Notes under the pieces: model-generated
What the model saw: only the letters and a program-made list of their open reading frames with translations
What the model was told of the DNA's origin: nothing
Databases searched by the model: none
Translations under genes and position numbers: made by a program
Part shown: positions 8,626-16,922 of the stretch, in pieces
Numbering within the stretch: position 1 is the first letter of the stretch
Layout of the letters: each line of letters begins with the position of its first letter
From: CAYMZZ01 sp047600605
Lineage (GTDB): Bacteria; Bacteroidota; Bacteroidia; Chitinophagales; Chitinophagaceae
Length of the DNA stretch: 64,000 nt
Direction: 5' to 3'
Assembly: GCA_047600605.1 (NCBI GenBank)
Contig: JASGKK010000003.1
Span: 558,001 to 622,000 of the forward strand

Positions 8626-9351
8626 TTGAAACACCTGGTTCCACTATCCGTGTATTGCCTTTCCTTTGCCTGGCTGGGACTATCCTGGAAGCCTGCAAAT
8701 GAAAAGATCCACACTGGCAGCCCGGTTTCTACCCACACTATATCGGGCATTGAATCATCTGAACATGCAGTTAATGCTTATGCTTCTTTATATGAAGCAG
8801 CAGGACTTAAAAAGCTGGGGCTTTCCCGCGCAGCTTTTGATTATGCCTGTAAAGGGTATGAAGAACTGACAGAAAAGAAACAGGTTCGGCGTGATGACTA
8901 TCTCACTATTTGTGACTTCAGTCAGTCGGCCCGCCGCAAGCGGATGTATGTTATAGATATGCAGCAGCAGCGGGTACTGATCAATACCTATGTAGCACAT
9001 GGACGCAATTCGGGTTCAGAGTATGCCACCCGTTTTTCCAACCGCGCAGAATCACATCAGAGCAGTCTTGGATTTTATGTAACGCGCAACACCTATTACG
9101 GTGAGCATGGTCTTTCATTGCGTGTAACAGGCATGGAACCCGGTTTCAATGACCAGGCTATGCAACGGGCAATTGTTGTACATGGCGCCAGTTATATTGG
9201 CGCAGGCAACATGGGTCGCAGCTATGGATGTCCCGCTGTACCACAAAAAGAAAGCCGCTGTATCATACAAACCATTCAGGGTGGTACCTGTCTTTTTATT
9301 TATCACCCCAGCAATCAATACCTTACTAAATCGAAAATACTAAACGACTGA
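8626..9351 (+). CDS. Secreted murein L,D-transpeptidase catalytic-domain protein (YkuD_2 type)
   Basis: 241 residues with an N-terminal signal sequence (MKHLVPLSVYCLSFAWLGL). The catalytic signature of the YkuD_2 family is present: H186 in VVHGASY and nucleophile C202 in GRSYGCPAV. Proteins of this type are exported and predicted to make or edit 3-3 peptide cross-links in peptidoglycan; activity for this subfamily is largely inferred. The frame has no ATG before the signal peptide, so the start is TTG at 8626; the stop upstream in frame is at 8572. A promoter candidate precedes it and a clear terminator follows at 9383-9416, so it is monocistronic. Confidence 0.88.
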   Translation: MKHLVPLSVYCLSFAWLGLSWKPANEKIHTGSPVSTHTISGIESSEHAVNAYASLYEAAGLKKLGLSRAAFDYACKGYEELTEKKQVRRDDYLTICDFSQSARRKRMYVIDMQQQRVLINTYVAHGRNSGSEYATRFSNRAESHQSSLGFYVTRNTYYGEHGLSLRVTGMEPGFNDQAMQRAIVVHGASYIGAGNMGRSYGCPAVPQKESRCIIQTIQGGTCLFIYHPSNQYLTKSKILND

Positions 9352-9382
9352 TTGGACACAACAACAAGGATGGATGAATCAA

Positions 9383-9416
9383 AGGCCCAACTGTTAGAGG
9401 TTGGGCTTTTTGTTTT
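9383..9416 (+). terminator. Rho-independent terminator
   Basis: Stem GCCCAAC/GTTGGGC (9385-9391 with 9400-9406) and an eight-base loop, followed by TTTTTGTTTT. It lies 32 bp after the L,D-transpeptidase-like gene. Confidence 0.8.
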
Positions 9417-9418
9417 AT

Positions 9419-9512
9419 CGGTGACTGGTGCTCAGTGGCCGGAATAATTTACCCGTTGGAATGTTTAATAATAAATACCAGTTCCTGACCACTGACCACC
9501 AGTCACCGATCA
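9419..9512. repeat. Facing GGTCAGTGGTC word-repeat pair
   Basis: The left arm at 9419-9442 and right arm at 9485-9512 match as inverted repeats over 22 bases with two mismatches, around an AT-rich 42-bp spacer. The core word GACTGGTGGTCAGTGG recurs at 30302-30403 and, as one arm, at 63718-63753. Confidence 0.65.
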
Positions 9513-9542
9513 CTAACCTCTCTTTGCTTACCTTTACAATTG

Positions 9543-10574
9543 ATGGCGCAATTCAACTGGAGAGATACACGCAATCTGGCTACCAAGCTTACCCCCCGGC
9601 GGGTATGGAACGGGCTGAAAGTGTTGAGCAGCTATTACCTTAGCAAATGGTCAGGCCGGCCTGTGCAATGGGGAATGCCTGTGTCGATTTCGTTTGAGCC
9701 AACCAACTTCTGCAACCTGCGCTGCCCCGAATGCCCCAGTGGACTTCGCTCCTTTACACGACCCACCGGTATGCTGCAGCGCGACTTCTTTTCACAGACG
9801 ATCGATGAGCTGCACCGCGAATTGTTGTATCTCGTTTTTTACTTCCAGGGAGAGCCATATCTGAACCCTTCATTCCTGGACATGGTGAAATATGCAGCCG
9901 GTAAAAAAATATATACCGCCACTTCCACCAACGCACATTATCTCACCGACGACAATGCGCGCCGTACGATCGAAAGCGGACTCGACCGCCTTATCATATC
10001 CATAGATGGCACCACACAGGATGTATATGAACAATACCGTGTAGGCGGACAACTGGAAAAAGTACTGGCTGGCGCACGCAATATTGTACGCTGGAAAAAA
10101 GAACTCAACAGCCGCAAGCCGTTTGTGGTATTTCAGTTTCTGGTAGTAAAACCCAATGAACACCAGATTGAAGATGTAAAAAAACTGGGTCGCGAAATTG
10201 GTGTGGATGATGTATGGTTTAAAACGGCTCAGATATACGATTACGAAACAGATCCCAACGCACTTATTCCCACACAGGATAAATACAGCCGCTATCGCAA
10301 AACAGCCAATGGCACACAGTTCAAAGGCAAACTGGCCAATCAATGCTGGCGCCTCTGGCACGACCCCGTTATCACCTGGGATGGGCTGGTGGCCCCCTGC
10401 TGTTTTGATAAAGATGCACAGCATCGCATGGGCAACCTGCGTGAACAGCGCTTTAAAGACATCTGGCAAAATAAAACCTATAAAAAGTTTCGCTCACAGA
10501 TACTGAAGGGACGTAAGAATATTGATATCTGCGCCAACTGTTCGGAAGGAACCCGCGTGTGGAGCGATAGCTGA
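9543..10574 (+). CDS. Radical SAM/SPASM domain protein
   Basis: 343-residue radical S-adenosylmethionine enzyme. The [4Fe-4S] cluster motif is C57-x3-C61-x2-C64 (CNLRCPEC). The barrel follows, with the FQGEP and SIDGTTQDVYEQYR segments typical of the class. The C-terminal SPASM/twitch region carries further cysteines (ANQCW, APCC, DICANC) for auxiliary clusters. Such enzymes include peptide-modifying and sulfatase-maturating types. No precursor peptide or sulfatase gene is adjacent, so the substrate is unknown. I start at the ATG at 9543 because the only extension is a TTG one codon earlier. A DinB-like gene follows 34 bp downstream and is probably co-transcribed. Confidence 0.9.
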   Translation: MAQFNWRDTRNLATKLTPRRVWNGLKVLSSYYLSKWSGRPVQWGMPVSISFEPTNFCNLRCPECPSGLRSFTRPTGMLQRDFFSQTIDELHRELLYLVFYFQGEPYLNPSFLDMVKYAAGKKIYTATSTNAHYLTDDNARRTIESGLDRLIISIDGTTQDVYEQYRVGGQLEKVLAGARNIVRWKKELNSRKPFVVFQFLVVKPNEHQIEDVKKLGREIGVDDVWFKTAQIYDYETDPNALIPTQDKYSRYRKTANGTQFKGKLANQCWRLWHDPVITWDGLVAPCCFDKDAQHRMGNLREQRFKDIWQNKTYKKFRSQILKGRKNIDICANCSEGTRVWSDS

Positions 10575-10608
10575 AACCTTATTTACTTTCCTAACCACCA
10601 CCACCATT

Positions 10609-11088
10609 ATGCCATTACCTTCTTCTGTATCAACACGACTTCAATACCAGCACAAGTCTTTGCTGGAGATCATCGACGGACTCACCGATGAGCAAATCCG
10701 CCGCCAGCCAGTCCCTGGCAAATGGAGCATCTTTGAAAATATCGTGCACCTGGCGACCTATCAGCACACTTTTGTAGCACGTGTGAAACAAATACTCGAA
10801 GGAGATAACCCGCAGTTTGGCGCTTATAGCGCCGAAGCAGATCCCCGCTTTGCCGATGCCTGTCATCTTTCTACCAGAGAAGTCATGCAGGACCTGCTCA
10901 GCCTGCGCAAGGAAATGGCTGCTGAGATCATCAACTTTCCCGATGCTGATCTCGGCAAAAGCGGTACACATCCCGTATACGGACAGCTGAGTCTTCTGCT
11001 CTGGCTCAATTTCTTCCTGCTGCATGAAGCACATCATCTTTTTACCATTCTTAAACTGGCAGCACAATTGAGAAATAATGACCGGTAA
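10609..11088 (+). CDS. DinB/YfiT-like four-helix metalloprotein
   Basis: 159-residue protein of the DinB superfamily, a four-helix bundle that usually binds a divalent metal through three histidines. The candidates are the histidine in ENIVHLATYQH and those in LLHEAHHLF. The pattern PVPGKWSIFENIVHL near residue 40 is typical of the family, whose members include thiol-dependent transferases. I choose the ATG at 10609, after the upstream gene's stop, because the longer in-frame version would overlap that gene and adds an unlike sequence. It lies downstream of the radical SAM gene on the same strand. The specific reaction is unknown. Confidence 0.85.
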   Translation: MPLPSSVSTRLQYQHKSLLEIIDGLTDEQIRRQPVPGKWSIFENIVHLATYQHTFVARVKQILEGDNPQFGAYSAEADPRFADACHLSTREVMQDLLSLRKEMAAEIINFPDADLGKSGTHPVYGQLSLLLWLNFFLLHEAHHLFTILKLAAQLRNNDR

Positions 11089-11146
11089 TTAGCACTGTTA
11101 CTCCGCCGCACTCCGGCAGCCACTTTCAACTTTTTAGCAAAATTTG

Positions 11147-11166
11147 ATGTTATAACATTAACTTTG
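11147..11166 (+). promoter_or_regulatory. Palindrome joined to a -7 element before the MarR gene
   Basis: A perfect 12-bp palindrome, ATGTTATAACAT (11147-11158), is followed without a gap by TAACTTTG (11159-11166), a perfect -7 match. It lies 80 bp before the MarR start. The arrangement fits autorepression by the MarR protein; the binding is inferred. Confidence 0.45.
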
Positions 11167-11245
11167 CGGGCCGGCATTGCCGGAAGGGTGAAAACTCTGT
11201 CATTGCCAGAAACTTATTACATTTAGCGCATCAAATCCTTTGTCT

Positions 11246-11707
11246 ATGGGTATTGATCAGGATATACACCAGGCCCGGTTCAGGAATGAATACCAGAAGG
11301 CTTCCATTAACCTCATTTACACGTACAACTGGATAACGGAGAAGACGAAAGAAATCTTTGTTTCTGAGGATATTACGCCTCAGCAGTTTAATATCCTGCG
11401 TATTTTGCGCGGCAGCCACCCCCAGCCACTTTCCACACTTCAGATACGGGAGCGCATGCTCGACAAGATGAGTGACACCAGCCGTATTGTGGACCGGCTG
11501 ATTGCCAAGGGTCTGGTAAAAAAAGGTGTCTGCAAGGCAGACCGCCGCCTGGTAGATGTGATGATCACCGACAAAGGCCGTAAACTTCTCGAACGCCTCG
11601 ATGAGCGTCAGGATGAAATGGACAATATCCTGGGCAGCCTTTCCCGCAAGGAGGCCGCACAGTTGAGTGAACTGCTCGACAAGATCAGGAGCACGATAGA
11701 AGGGTGA
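11246..11707 (+). CDS. MarR-family transcriptional regulator
   Basis: 153-residue winged-helix regulator. The N-terminal helices are for dimerisation. The central HTH contains ITPQQFNILRILRG and MSDTSRIVDRLIAKGLV, and the wing carries the family's DRR motif in ADRRLVDVMITDKG. The ATG at 11246 is preferred to a TTG two codons earlier. MarR proteins are usually dimeric repressors released by a ligand or oxidation; no conserved cysteine sensor is obvious here beyond the single cysteine in GVCKADRR. A palindrome plus -7 box precedes it, and a second palindrome sits on the promoter of the next gene downstream (11882-11912), making that gene a possible target. Confidence 0.92.
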   Translation: MGIDQDIHQARFRNEYQKASINLIYTYNWITEKTKEIFVSEDITPQQFNILRILRGSHPQPLSTLQIRERMLDKMSDTSRIVDRLIAKGLVKKGVCKADRRLVDVMITDKGRKLLERLDERQDEMDNILGSLSRKEAAQLSELLDKIRSTIEG

Positions 11708-11881
11708 AATAAGATATAAGGTTAAGGGTAGAAGGTAAAAGGAAGAATGGGAAATCTCCTTCTTCACGTCCCATCCGAACTTTCGGCCCGAACCCTGGGA
11801 CCGGTCTTACCCTGACCTTCAGCCTTTCACCTGCTGCTTCACTAATAACTCACCACTTGCTGCTCACAACCTTCTTTTACC

Positions 11882-11912
11882 ATTTGATTAACCTGATAAT
11901 CAAATAACTTTG
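11882..11912 (+). promoter_or_regulatory. Strong promoter overlapped by an inverted repeat
   Basis: TTTG at 11883-11886, 18 bases, then TAACTTTG at 11905-11912: both elements match the Bacteroidota promoter consensus. A perfect inverted repeat, ATTTGATTA-N6-TAATCAAAT (11882-11905), covers the spacer and both element edges, as an operator would. It lies 38 bp before the ATG at 11950. The rest of 11708-11881 is low-complexity intergenic sequence with a small CCGAA/TTCGG hairpin near 11776. Confidence 0.6.
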
Positions 11913-11949
11913 CATTAATATTCACCTATCCCTATTTACACTATTGCTC

Positions 11950-13158
11950 ATGAAGCATCTGCTCACCTGTATTGCTCTTTTGATCTCTTTGGCCGTAATG
12001 GCTCAACCTGCTCCTGCATCTGCACATGAATTCAGAGGGGTTTGGATTGCCACGGTAGATAATATCGACTGGCCGCAACGCGGCGATACCAATCCCGCTA
12101 CACAACGCGCTGATTTTATCCGTCAGCTCGACCTGCACCAGAAAAACGGAATGAATGCAGTGATTGTGCAAATACGTCCGGCTGCGGATGCTTTTTATCC
12201 TTCTGCCCTGGAGCCCTGGAGTCAGTGGCTGACCGGCATACAGGGTAAAGCACCTTTTCCTTATTATGATCCGCTTCAGTTCATGATCACTGAGGCCCAT
12301 AAACGCGGCATGGAGTTTCATGCCTGGCTCAATCCCTATCGCGCCAACTTCAATGTAAAAAGTGCTTCCATTTCATCTAACCATATTACCCGTATCCACC
12401 CTGATTGGTTTCTCACCTATGGTGATAAAAAATATTTTGACCCTTCCAACAAAGATGCGCAGGAGTTTGTGGTGAAAGTGGTTCGTGATATCGTGAACCG
12501 CTACGATATAGACGCCATTCATATGGATGATTATTTTTATCCCTATCGTATTCCCGGAAAAGAATTTCCTGATCAGGCAGCCTATGTACGCTCTCACAGC
12601 AAACTGTCGAAAGATGACTGGCGCCGCAGCAATGTAGATTCCATCATTTATAAACTGAGTGTGGCTATCAAACAGGAAAAGCCGCAGGTAAAATTTGGTA
12701 TCTCACCTTTCAGCGTATGGCGCAACAAGGATAAAGACCCCATGGGTAGTGATACCCGTGCCGGCCAGACCAACTACGATGATCTGTATGCCAACATCCT
12801 GCTCTGGATGCAGAAGCAATGGATCGACTATGTAGCTCCGCAGCTTTATCTCGAAATGGGTCATGATAAAATTGCCTACGAGACCATGGTTGACTGGTGG
12901 AGCCGCCACAGTTATGGCCGTCATGTTTATATTGGCCATGGAGTGTATCGTGCAGGTGAAAAAAATCCTGCCTGGAAAAATCCCAATGAATTACCCAACC
13001 AGATCAAACTGCTGCGCCAGTATCCCAATATCCAGGGCAGCATCTACTATAGCAGCAAGATATTTGACCGCAATCCCAATGGATGGAATGACAGCCTGAG
13101 AAATAATTATTACAGAACTCCGGCGCAGGTGCCGGTGATGGAGTGGCTGGAAAGATAA
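11950..13158 (+). CDS. Secreted GHL10-type glycoside hydrolase-like protein (DigH/YngK-like)
   Basis: 402 residues with signal peptide MKHLLTCIALLISLAVMA and a likely cut before QPAPAS. The remainder is a family-10-like glycosyl hydrolase (GHL10) TIM barrel: FRGVWIATVDNIDWP at the start, VQIRPAADAFYPS, FHAWLNPYRAN, IDAIHMDDYFYPY and VKFGISPFSVWRN. In E. coli the relative DigH cleaves stripped peptidoglycan glycan strands at the septum; a similar envelope role is plausible here. The acidic residues in MDDYFYP are the likely catalytic centre. The ATG at 11950 gives a clean signal peptide. The promoter is overlapped by an inverted repeat and lies just downstream of a MarR gene. An inverted-repeat junction follows the stop. 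Confidence 0.88.
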   Translation: MKHLLTCIALLISLAVMAQPAPASAHEFRGVWIATVDNIDWPQRGDTNPATQRADFIRQLDLHQKNGMNAVIVQIRPAADAFYPSALEPWSQWLTGIQGKAPFPYYDPLQFMITEAHKRGMEFHAWLNPYRANFNVKSASISSNHITRIHPDWFLTYGDKKYFDPSNKDAQEFVVKVVRDIVNRYDIDAIHMDDYFYPYRIPGKEFPDQAAYVRSHSKLSKDDWRRSNVDSIIYKLSVAIKQEKPQVKFGISPFSVWRNKDKDPMGSDTRAGQTNYDDLYANILLWMQKQWIDYVAPQLYLEMGHDKIAYETMVDWWSRHSYGRHVYIGHGVYRAGEKNPAWKNPNELPNQIKLLRQYPNIQGSIYYSSKIFDRNPNGWNDSLRNNYYRTPAQVPVMEWLER

Positions 13159-13160
13159 CA

Positions 13161-13238
13161 GGTATAAAAAGCTTAAAGAGTATAAAGGGTTTAAAGGGAG
13201 TTAACACTTTAAACCCTTTATACTTTTTATACCCTTTA
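13161..13238. repeat. Facing word-repeat pair / hairpin after the GHL10 gene
   Basis: Inverted arms at 13161-13200 and 13205-13238. The inner 17 bases GTATAAAGGGTTTAAAG pair perfectly around a short loop, and the outer word GGTATAAAAAG pairs again. It shares the words GGTATAAAAAG(T/C)TTAAAG with 8315-8406. It sits between convergent genes and may act as a two-way terminator. Confidence 0.7.
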
Positions 13239-13249
13239 ACCCATCTCGC

Positions 13250-13618
13250 TCATCGCACCTCTTTACTCTTTCCTTCCAACCTGTCCACATACTCCAGCGA
13301 ACCCAGCCTGATACGAAGCGGAATGCCGGTGTTTTTCTGAAACTGCCACTCCTGGCGACAGATGAAGCTGAGGTTATTGACATAAAAAGAAGGGGCTACG
13401 GGTTGTATCGGTCTTTGAAAAAATGACGGAACTACTATTATTTTTTTCGCCGGAAAAGTCGGCAGAGGCGGCCGGGCACAGAAAAGGTGCCGGCTATCCG
13501 ATGCGCTTAAAAATGAAGGAAAAAGAAAGTTTTTTTCCACAACTTTTTGCTGCGCAAAAATTTCCCGGTTAAACGGAAAAAACAGCACAACAACTACCCA
13601 AAAAATGCGTTGGGCCAT
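13250..13618 (-). CDS. Small secreted protein of unknown function beside rpoN
   Basis: 122 residues. A hydrophobic N-terminus (RIFWVVVVLFFPF, then REIFAQQ) reads as a signal peptide with cleavage near residue 22. The mature part is basic and ends in a motif-like stretch, FICRQEWQFQKNTGIP followed by LRIRLGSLEYVDRLEGK, which I believe is shared by similar small proteins in related Bacteroidota (from memory, not checked). It is divergent from rpoN with a 113-bp gap. The C-terminal coding part begins close to the inverted-repeat junction at 13161-13238. I do not know its function. Confidence 0.6.
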   Translation of the reverse strand: MAQRIFWVVVVLFFPFNREIFAQQKVVEKNFLFPSFLSASDSRHLFCARPPLPTFPAKKIIVVPSFFQRPIQPVAPSFYVNNLSFICRQEWQFQKNTGIPLRIRLGSLEYVDRLEGKSKEVR

Positions 13619-13731
13619 TTGTATCTCTTTGTTTTGTAAATTTACGGCCTGATTTTTGATGAATGGCCGGATTTTTGACTTTTTACGAGGCTCAAACCCA
13701 TCCGGCCACCTAAAACCATTTGGACAAAATT

Positions 13732-15219
13732 ATGGCCCTTAGCCAGTCTCTACAACAGAAGCTTTTACAGAAACTCTCCCCGCAGCAGATTCAGCTGATG
13801 AAACTGCTGCAGGTGCCTACTGCCAACCTGGAAGAGCGGATCAAAGAAGAACTGGAAGAAAATCCGGCACTCGAGCTGGACGATCAGAATCATGACGAAG
13901 GGGGAGAGGATATGGTAGATGAGTTCAGCGACAGCGGAGAGACAGAATTTGAGGAGCAAAGCGGCAGCGAAGACGAATATGACAACATAGATGTCAGTGA
14001 ATATGTACAGGACGGAGATGACGAAGTAGCCGACTATAAAACACGCGACGACAATTATCCCGAAGAAGATAATAAGCAGGTGCCCTTTAAAACGGAAGCC
14101 AGCTTTTATGAAACGCTGCTCAACCAGCTGGGACTGCTGAAGCTCGACGACAAGCAACAGAGGATCGCCGAGCAGATTGTAGGCAGTATTGATGAAGATG
14201 GTTATCTGCGCCGCGAAACCAGTGCCATAGTAGATGACCTCGCTTTCCGTCAGAATATTACAGCAACCGAAGAGGAGGTAGAAGATATGGTGCAGCGCAT
14301 TCAGCGGTTTGACCCCCCCGGCGTGGCCGCCCGCGATCTGCAGGAGTGCCTGTTGCTGCAACTGCAGCGTCAGAAAGAAGAAGGCAAGGATGTAGACACG
14401 GCTATGCAGGCCATCCGTAAGTACTTCGATGAATTTACCAAGAAACATTATGAAAAGATCCAGCGTGGCCTGGCAATAGATGAAGATCAGCTCAAAGAGG
14501 TGATGCAGCAGATCATCCGCCTCAATCCAAAACCCGGCGGCAATGTAGGCGGTATCAACAAAGCAGAAAGCTACGTGGTACCCGACTTCTTCATCTTCAA
14601 CAATGGTGGCAAACTGGAGCTGACCCTCAATTCACGCAATGCCCCTGAGCTGCGTATCAGCGAAGGCTATCGCGATATGATGAAAGAATATGAGCGTGGT
14701 GCCAAAAAAGATAAACGTCAGAAAGAAGCCGTACTCTTCATCAAACAAAAAATAGATGCCGCCAAATGGTTTATTGATGCCATCAAACAGCGCCAGCACA
14801 CCCTGCTCAGCACCATGACGGCCATCATGAACCACCAGCACGATTTCTTCATCACCGGCGATGAGACCAGCCTGCGGCCGATGATCCTGAAAGATATTGC
14901 TGAAAAAACCGGTCTCGATATCTCTACCGTAAGCCGTGTGGCCAACAGCAAATTTGTACAGACCGAATTTGGTACTTACCGCCTTAAATTTTTCTTCAGC
15001 GAATCGCTCAGCACCGAAAGCGGTGAAGAAGTATCTACCCGCGAGGTAAAAAAGATCCTCAGCGACCTTATTGAAGGCGAAAGCAAAAAACGACCGCTGA
15101 GCGACGAACGCCTCACCGAATTACTCCAGGAAAAGGGTTATAACATTGCCCGCCGCACCGTGGCCAAGTACCGGGAGCAGCTCAATATTCCTGTGGCACG
15201 ACTGCGTAAAGAGTTGTAG
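13732..15219 (+). CDS. rpoN: RNA polymerase sigma-54 factor
   Basis: 495-residue sigma-54. Region I is the glutamine- and leucine-rich start (SLQQKLLQKLSPQQIQLMKLLQ) that contacts enhancer-binding proteins. A long acidic region II follows (about residues 45-125, rich in D and E). The core-binding domain has DEDGYLRR and FDPPGVAARDLQECLLLQL, and the C-terminal DNA-binding domain has DISTVSRVANSKFVQT. The RpoN box is ARRTVAKYRE, 15 residues from the end. I take the ATG at 13732; a TTG four codons upstream adds nothing conserved. No enhancer-binding activator gene is in this window. An inverted-repeat junction separates it from the convergent DoxX gene. Confidence 0.97.
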   Translation: MALSQSLQQKLLQKLSPQQIQLMKLLQVPTANLEERIKEELEENPALELDDQNHDEGGEDMVDEFSDSGETEFEEQSGSEDEYDNIDVSEYVQDGDDEVADYKTRDDNYPEEDNKQVPFKTEASFYETLLNQLGLLKLDDKQQRIAEQIVGSIDEDGYLRRETSAIVDDLAFRQNITATEEEVEDMVQRIQRFDPPGVAARDLQECLLLQLQRQKEEGKDVDTAMQAIRKYFDEFTKKHYEKIQRGLAIDEDQLKEVMQQIIRLNPKPGGNVGGINKAESYVVPDFFIFNNGGKLELTLNSRNAPELRISEGYRDMMKEYERGAKKDKRQKEAVLFIKQKIDAAKWFIDAIKQRQHTLLSTMTAIMNHQHDFFITGDETSLRPMILKDIAEKTGLDISTVSRVANSKFVQTEFGTYRLKFFFSESLSTESGEEVSTREVKKILSDLIEGESKKRPLSDERLTELLQEKGYNIARRTVAKYREQLNIPVARLRKEL

Positions 15220-15220
15220 C

Positions 15221-15304
15221 AGGGTGAAAGGCGAAAGGTAAAACAGGTGGTAAAGAGTTGACAACTTATCATACCTTTTCCCTTACACCTTTTACCTTTT
15301 TCCA
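15221..15304. repeat. Facing purine-rich word-repeat pair after rpoN
   Basis: The left arm at about 15221-15266 carries GGTGAAAGG / GAAAGGTAAAA / GGTGGTAAAG words. The right arm at about 15273-15304, read on the other strand, carries AAAAGGTAAAAGGTGTAAGG. The match is imperfect. The right arm is also the coding sequence for the last residues of the DoxX protein (KKVKGVREKV). Confidence 0.45.
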
Positions 15305-15664
15305 TGTCATCAGCACCAGCACAAAGCAAACGATCATCAGCACATTATATTCCATGCCTCCCAGTGTGTGGCCCACTACAAACCAGCCATTCTGATAATG
15401 CACGAGGATAATGCCGAACAGTAGCTCAACGGCAAAGAAGATACAGCAAACTTCTACAAACAAGCCCACGATCATCAGCAACCCAAACAGCAGTTCACCC
15501 ACTGTAAGCGCCCATGCCAGCACATGACCGGCAGGGAAATGTTTACTATCCAGGAATTCGCCAAAGCCACCCACACCATTGGTTACAATACGGCTGATGC
15601 CGTGCAGGAGCATGAATACAGCGATAACGATGGCGAGCAGGCGGATGGCAAGCGCAGGTTTCAT
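15269..15664 (-). CDS. DoxX-family membrane protein
   Basis: 131-residue integral membrane protein with four hydrophobic segments (about residues 5-22, 48-68, 72-92 and 105-122). The layout and the motif VGELLFGLLMIVGLF fit the DoxX/DoxD family, small quinone-linked or thiosulfate-related membrane proteins whose role in most bacteria is unclear. The last ten residues are strongly basic (KKVKGVREK) and fall in the repeat arm at 15273-15304, so the tail may have been made by the repeat. It is convergent with rpoN. Confidence 0.85.
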   Translation of the reverse strand: MKPALAIRLLAIVIAVFMLLHGISRIVTNGVGGFGEFLDSKHFPAGHVLAWALTVGELLFGLLMIVGLFVEVCCIFFAVELLFGIILVHYQNGWFVVGHTLGGMEYNVLMIVCFVLVLMTWKKVKGVREKV

Positions 15665-15823
15665 ATTGGTTTTTCTTTGAAGTTACAGCTTGGCATCCTT
15701 ACCTGACCACTGCTGTCAACAGACAGGAGGAAAGGAAGGACAGACAGCACGGATGGCCGGCAGCTTGCTGCTGTAGAAGCCAACCGAACCTTTCTCAATT
15801 AAGATTAAATTGGCTTAATTAAG

Positions 15824-16648
15824 CTACCTGATCTTCTTAAATTCTACCTCTAATGAATCATTCTCCCACCCTTTTAAGGAAGTAGTATTATCAATAGCAG
15901 AGAGTAAGAAAAAATGGAAAACTTTTTTTTCGCGAATTTCCTCTGCTGTTGTCAATGAAATTTGATTAGTGTCTGGGGCTCGGTAAAAGTTTCTGACTTG
16001 AAAGTTATTTCCACGATTCGGTCGATGATCTCTCCATGTGATTACGCCATTCAAGATATCGATCCTATAGACAGTATTTGTAGATATATATTTTAACTCC
16101 CAGAAGCCATTCAGCTGATTTACCTGTGAAGCATCATTCCATTTTCTGACCTCACTATCTAACTTATTCTTTTCTATTTTAGTTAATTCTAACTCATTCT
16201 TAATTTCCTCATACTTATTTCTGGTTTCACTTTCATCCGCAATTACCCTTTCGAGTATCCTAGTCCGCTCTTCGTACGTTTCACGAAGCCGAATATACTT
16301 TTCAACAGAGACCTTTGTACCCTTTCCTACAGAAATTGACCACCGCGATCCCCATGACCTTACCCAAGAGTTAAAAGTAATCACTACGTTTCTGAAAATG
16401 GGGTAAAGGAAAGTGTATAAAAATGCGGTAATTGTTGGGCTTATCAAATTTGATGTTACTGTGGTGTTTTCTTCGATAAAATTGATGTAAGAAGAATACC
16501 CCTGTTGAATTAAGTCATTTTTTGAATAGAAAAACAAAACGATTAGTACTCTCCAATTGAAGATTAGCCAAGAAAGGAAGAATGAAGAAAAAAAAGGACT
16601 GCTCGCCCTATCTTTTAAGTCTTTAAGGAACTCTGATATTTTATCCAT
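15824..16648 (-). CDS. Orphan membrane protein with coiled coil, AT-rich
   Basis: 274 residues, not recognised with confidence. The N-terminus has a short amphipathic lead (MDKISEFLKDLKDRASSPFF), then a hydrophobic segment at about residues 20-42 and another around 68-90. A charged coiled coil follows at about 120-170 (TYEERTRILERVIADESETRNKY and onward, rich in E, K and R). The C-terminal 100 residues look like a small beta-rich domain starting LNGFWELKYIST. The base composition (about 35 percent GC in the lines I counted) is clearly below its neighbours, which suggests horizontal transfer. I recall similar N-termini in orphan proteins of mobile or defence-type loci, but this was not checked. 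The gene stands alone. Confidence 0.7.
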   Translation of the reverse strand: MDKISEFLKDLKDRASSPFFSSFFLSWLIFNWRVLIVLFFYSKNDLIQQGYSSYINFIEENTTVTSNLISPTITAFLYTFLYPIFRNVVITFNSWVRSWGSRWSISVGKGTKVSVEKYIRLRETYEERTRILERVIADESETRNKYEEIKNELELTKIEKNKLDSEVRKWNDASQVNQLNGFWELKYISTNTVYRIDILNGVITWRDHRPNRGNNFQVRNFYRAPDTNQISLTTAEEIREKKVFHFFLLSAIDNTTSLKGWENDSLEVEFKKIR

Positions 16649-16863
16649 AGTAAAGGTTTATATCTCAACAATACAAAAAATTCTTTATTTACATAATGTT
16701 TGCAATTGTTGTTTTGAGCCTCAACTTTGATAAGCCCCCTAACGCTGCATTTGCCCCTTAACTTATTATTTTCTTTAGGCTTTCCCAACAGATCGCAAAA
16801 GCAATTGATAAGACAAACTGACCTATAACCCGCCCTTTACCCTCCACCACCTACCCCCTACCT

Positions 16864-16893
16864 CAAAAAAAAGCAGGCTCCAAAAGGAGCCCG
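16864..16893 (-). terminator. Rho-independent terminator after the T9SS gene
   Basis: On the minus strand the stem GGGCTCC-TTTT-GGAGCC (16876-16892) is followed by TGCTTTTTTTT. It lies about 30 bp past the stop of the gene ending at 16923. Confidence 0.85.
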
Positions 16894-16922
16894 CGATGTA
16901 TAAACGAAAGCCAACACCTATT

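Noticed and set aside
9418..9515. CRISPR-like array
   Set aside because: The GGTCAGTGG words face each other rather than repeat directly, spacers are not uniform and no cas gene is near.
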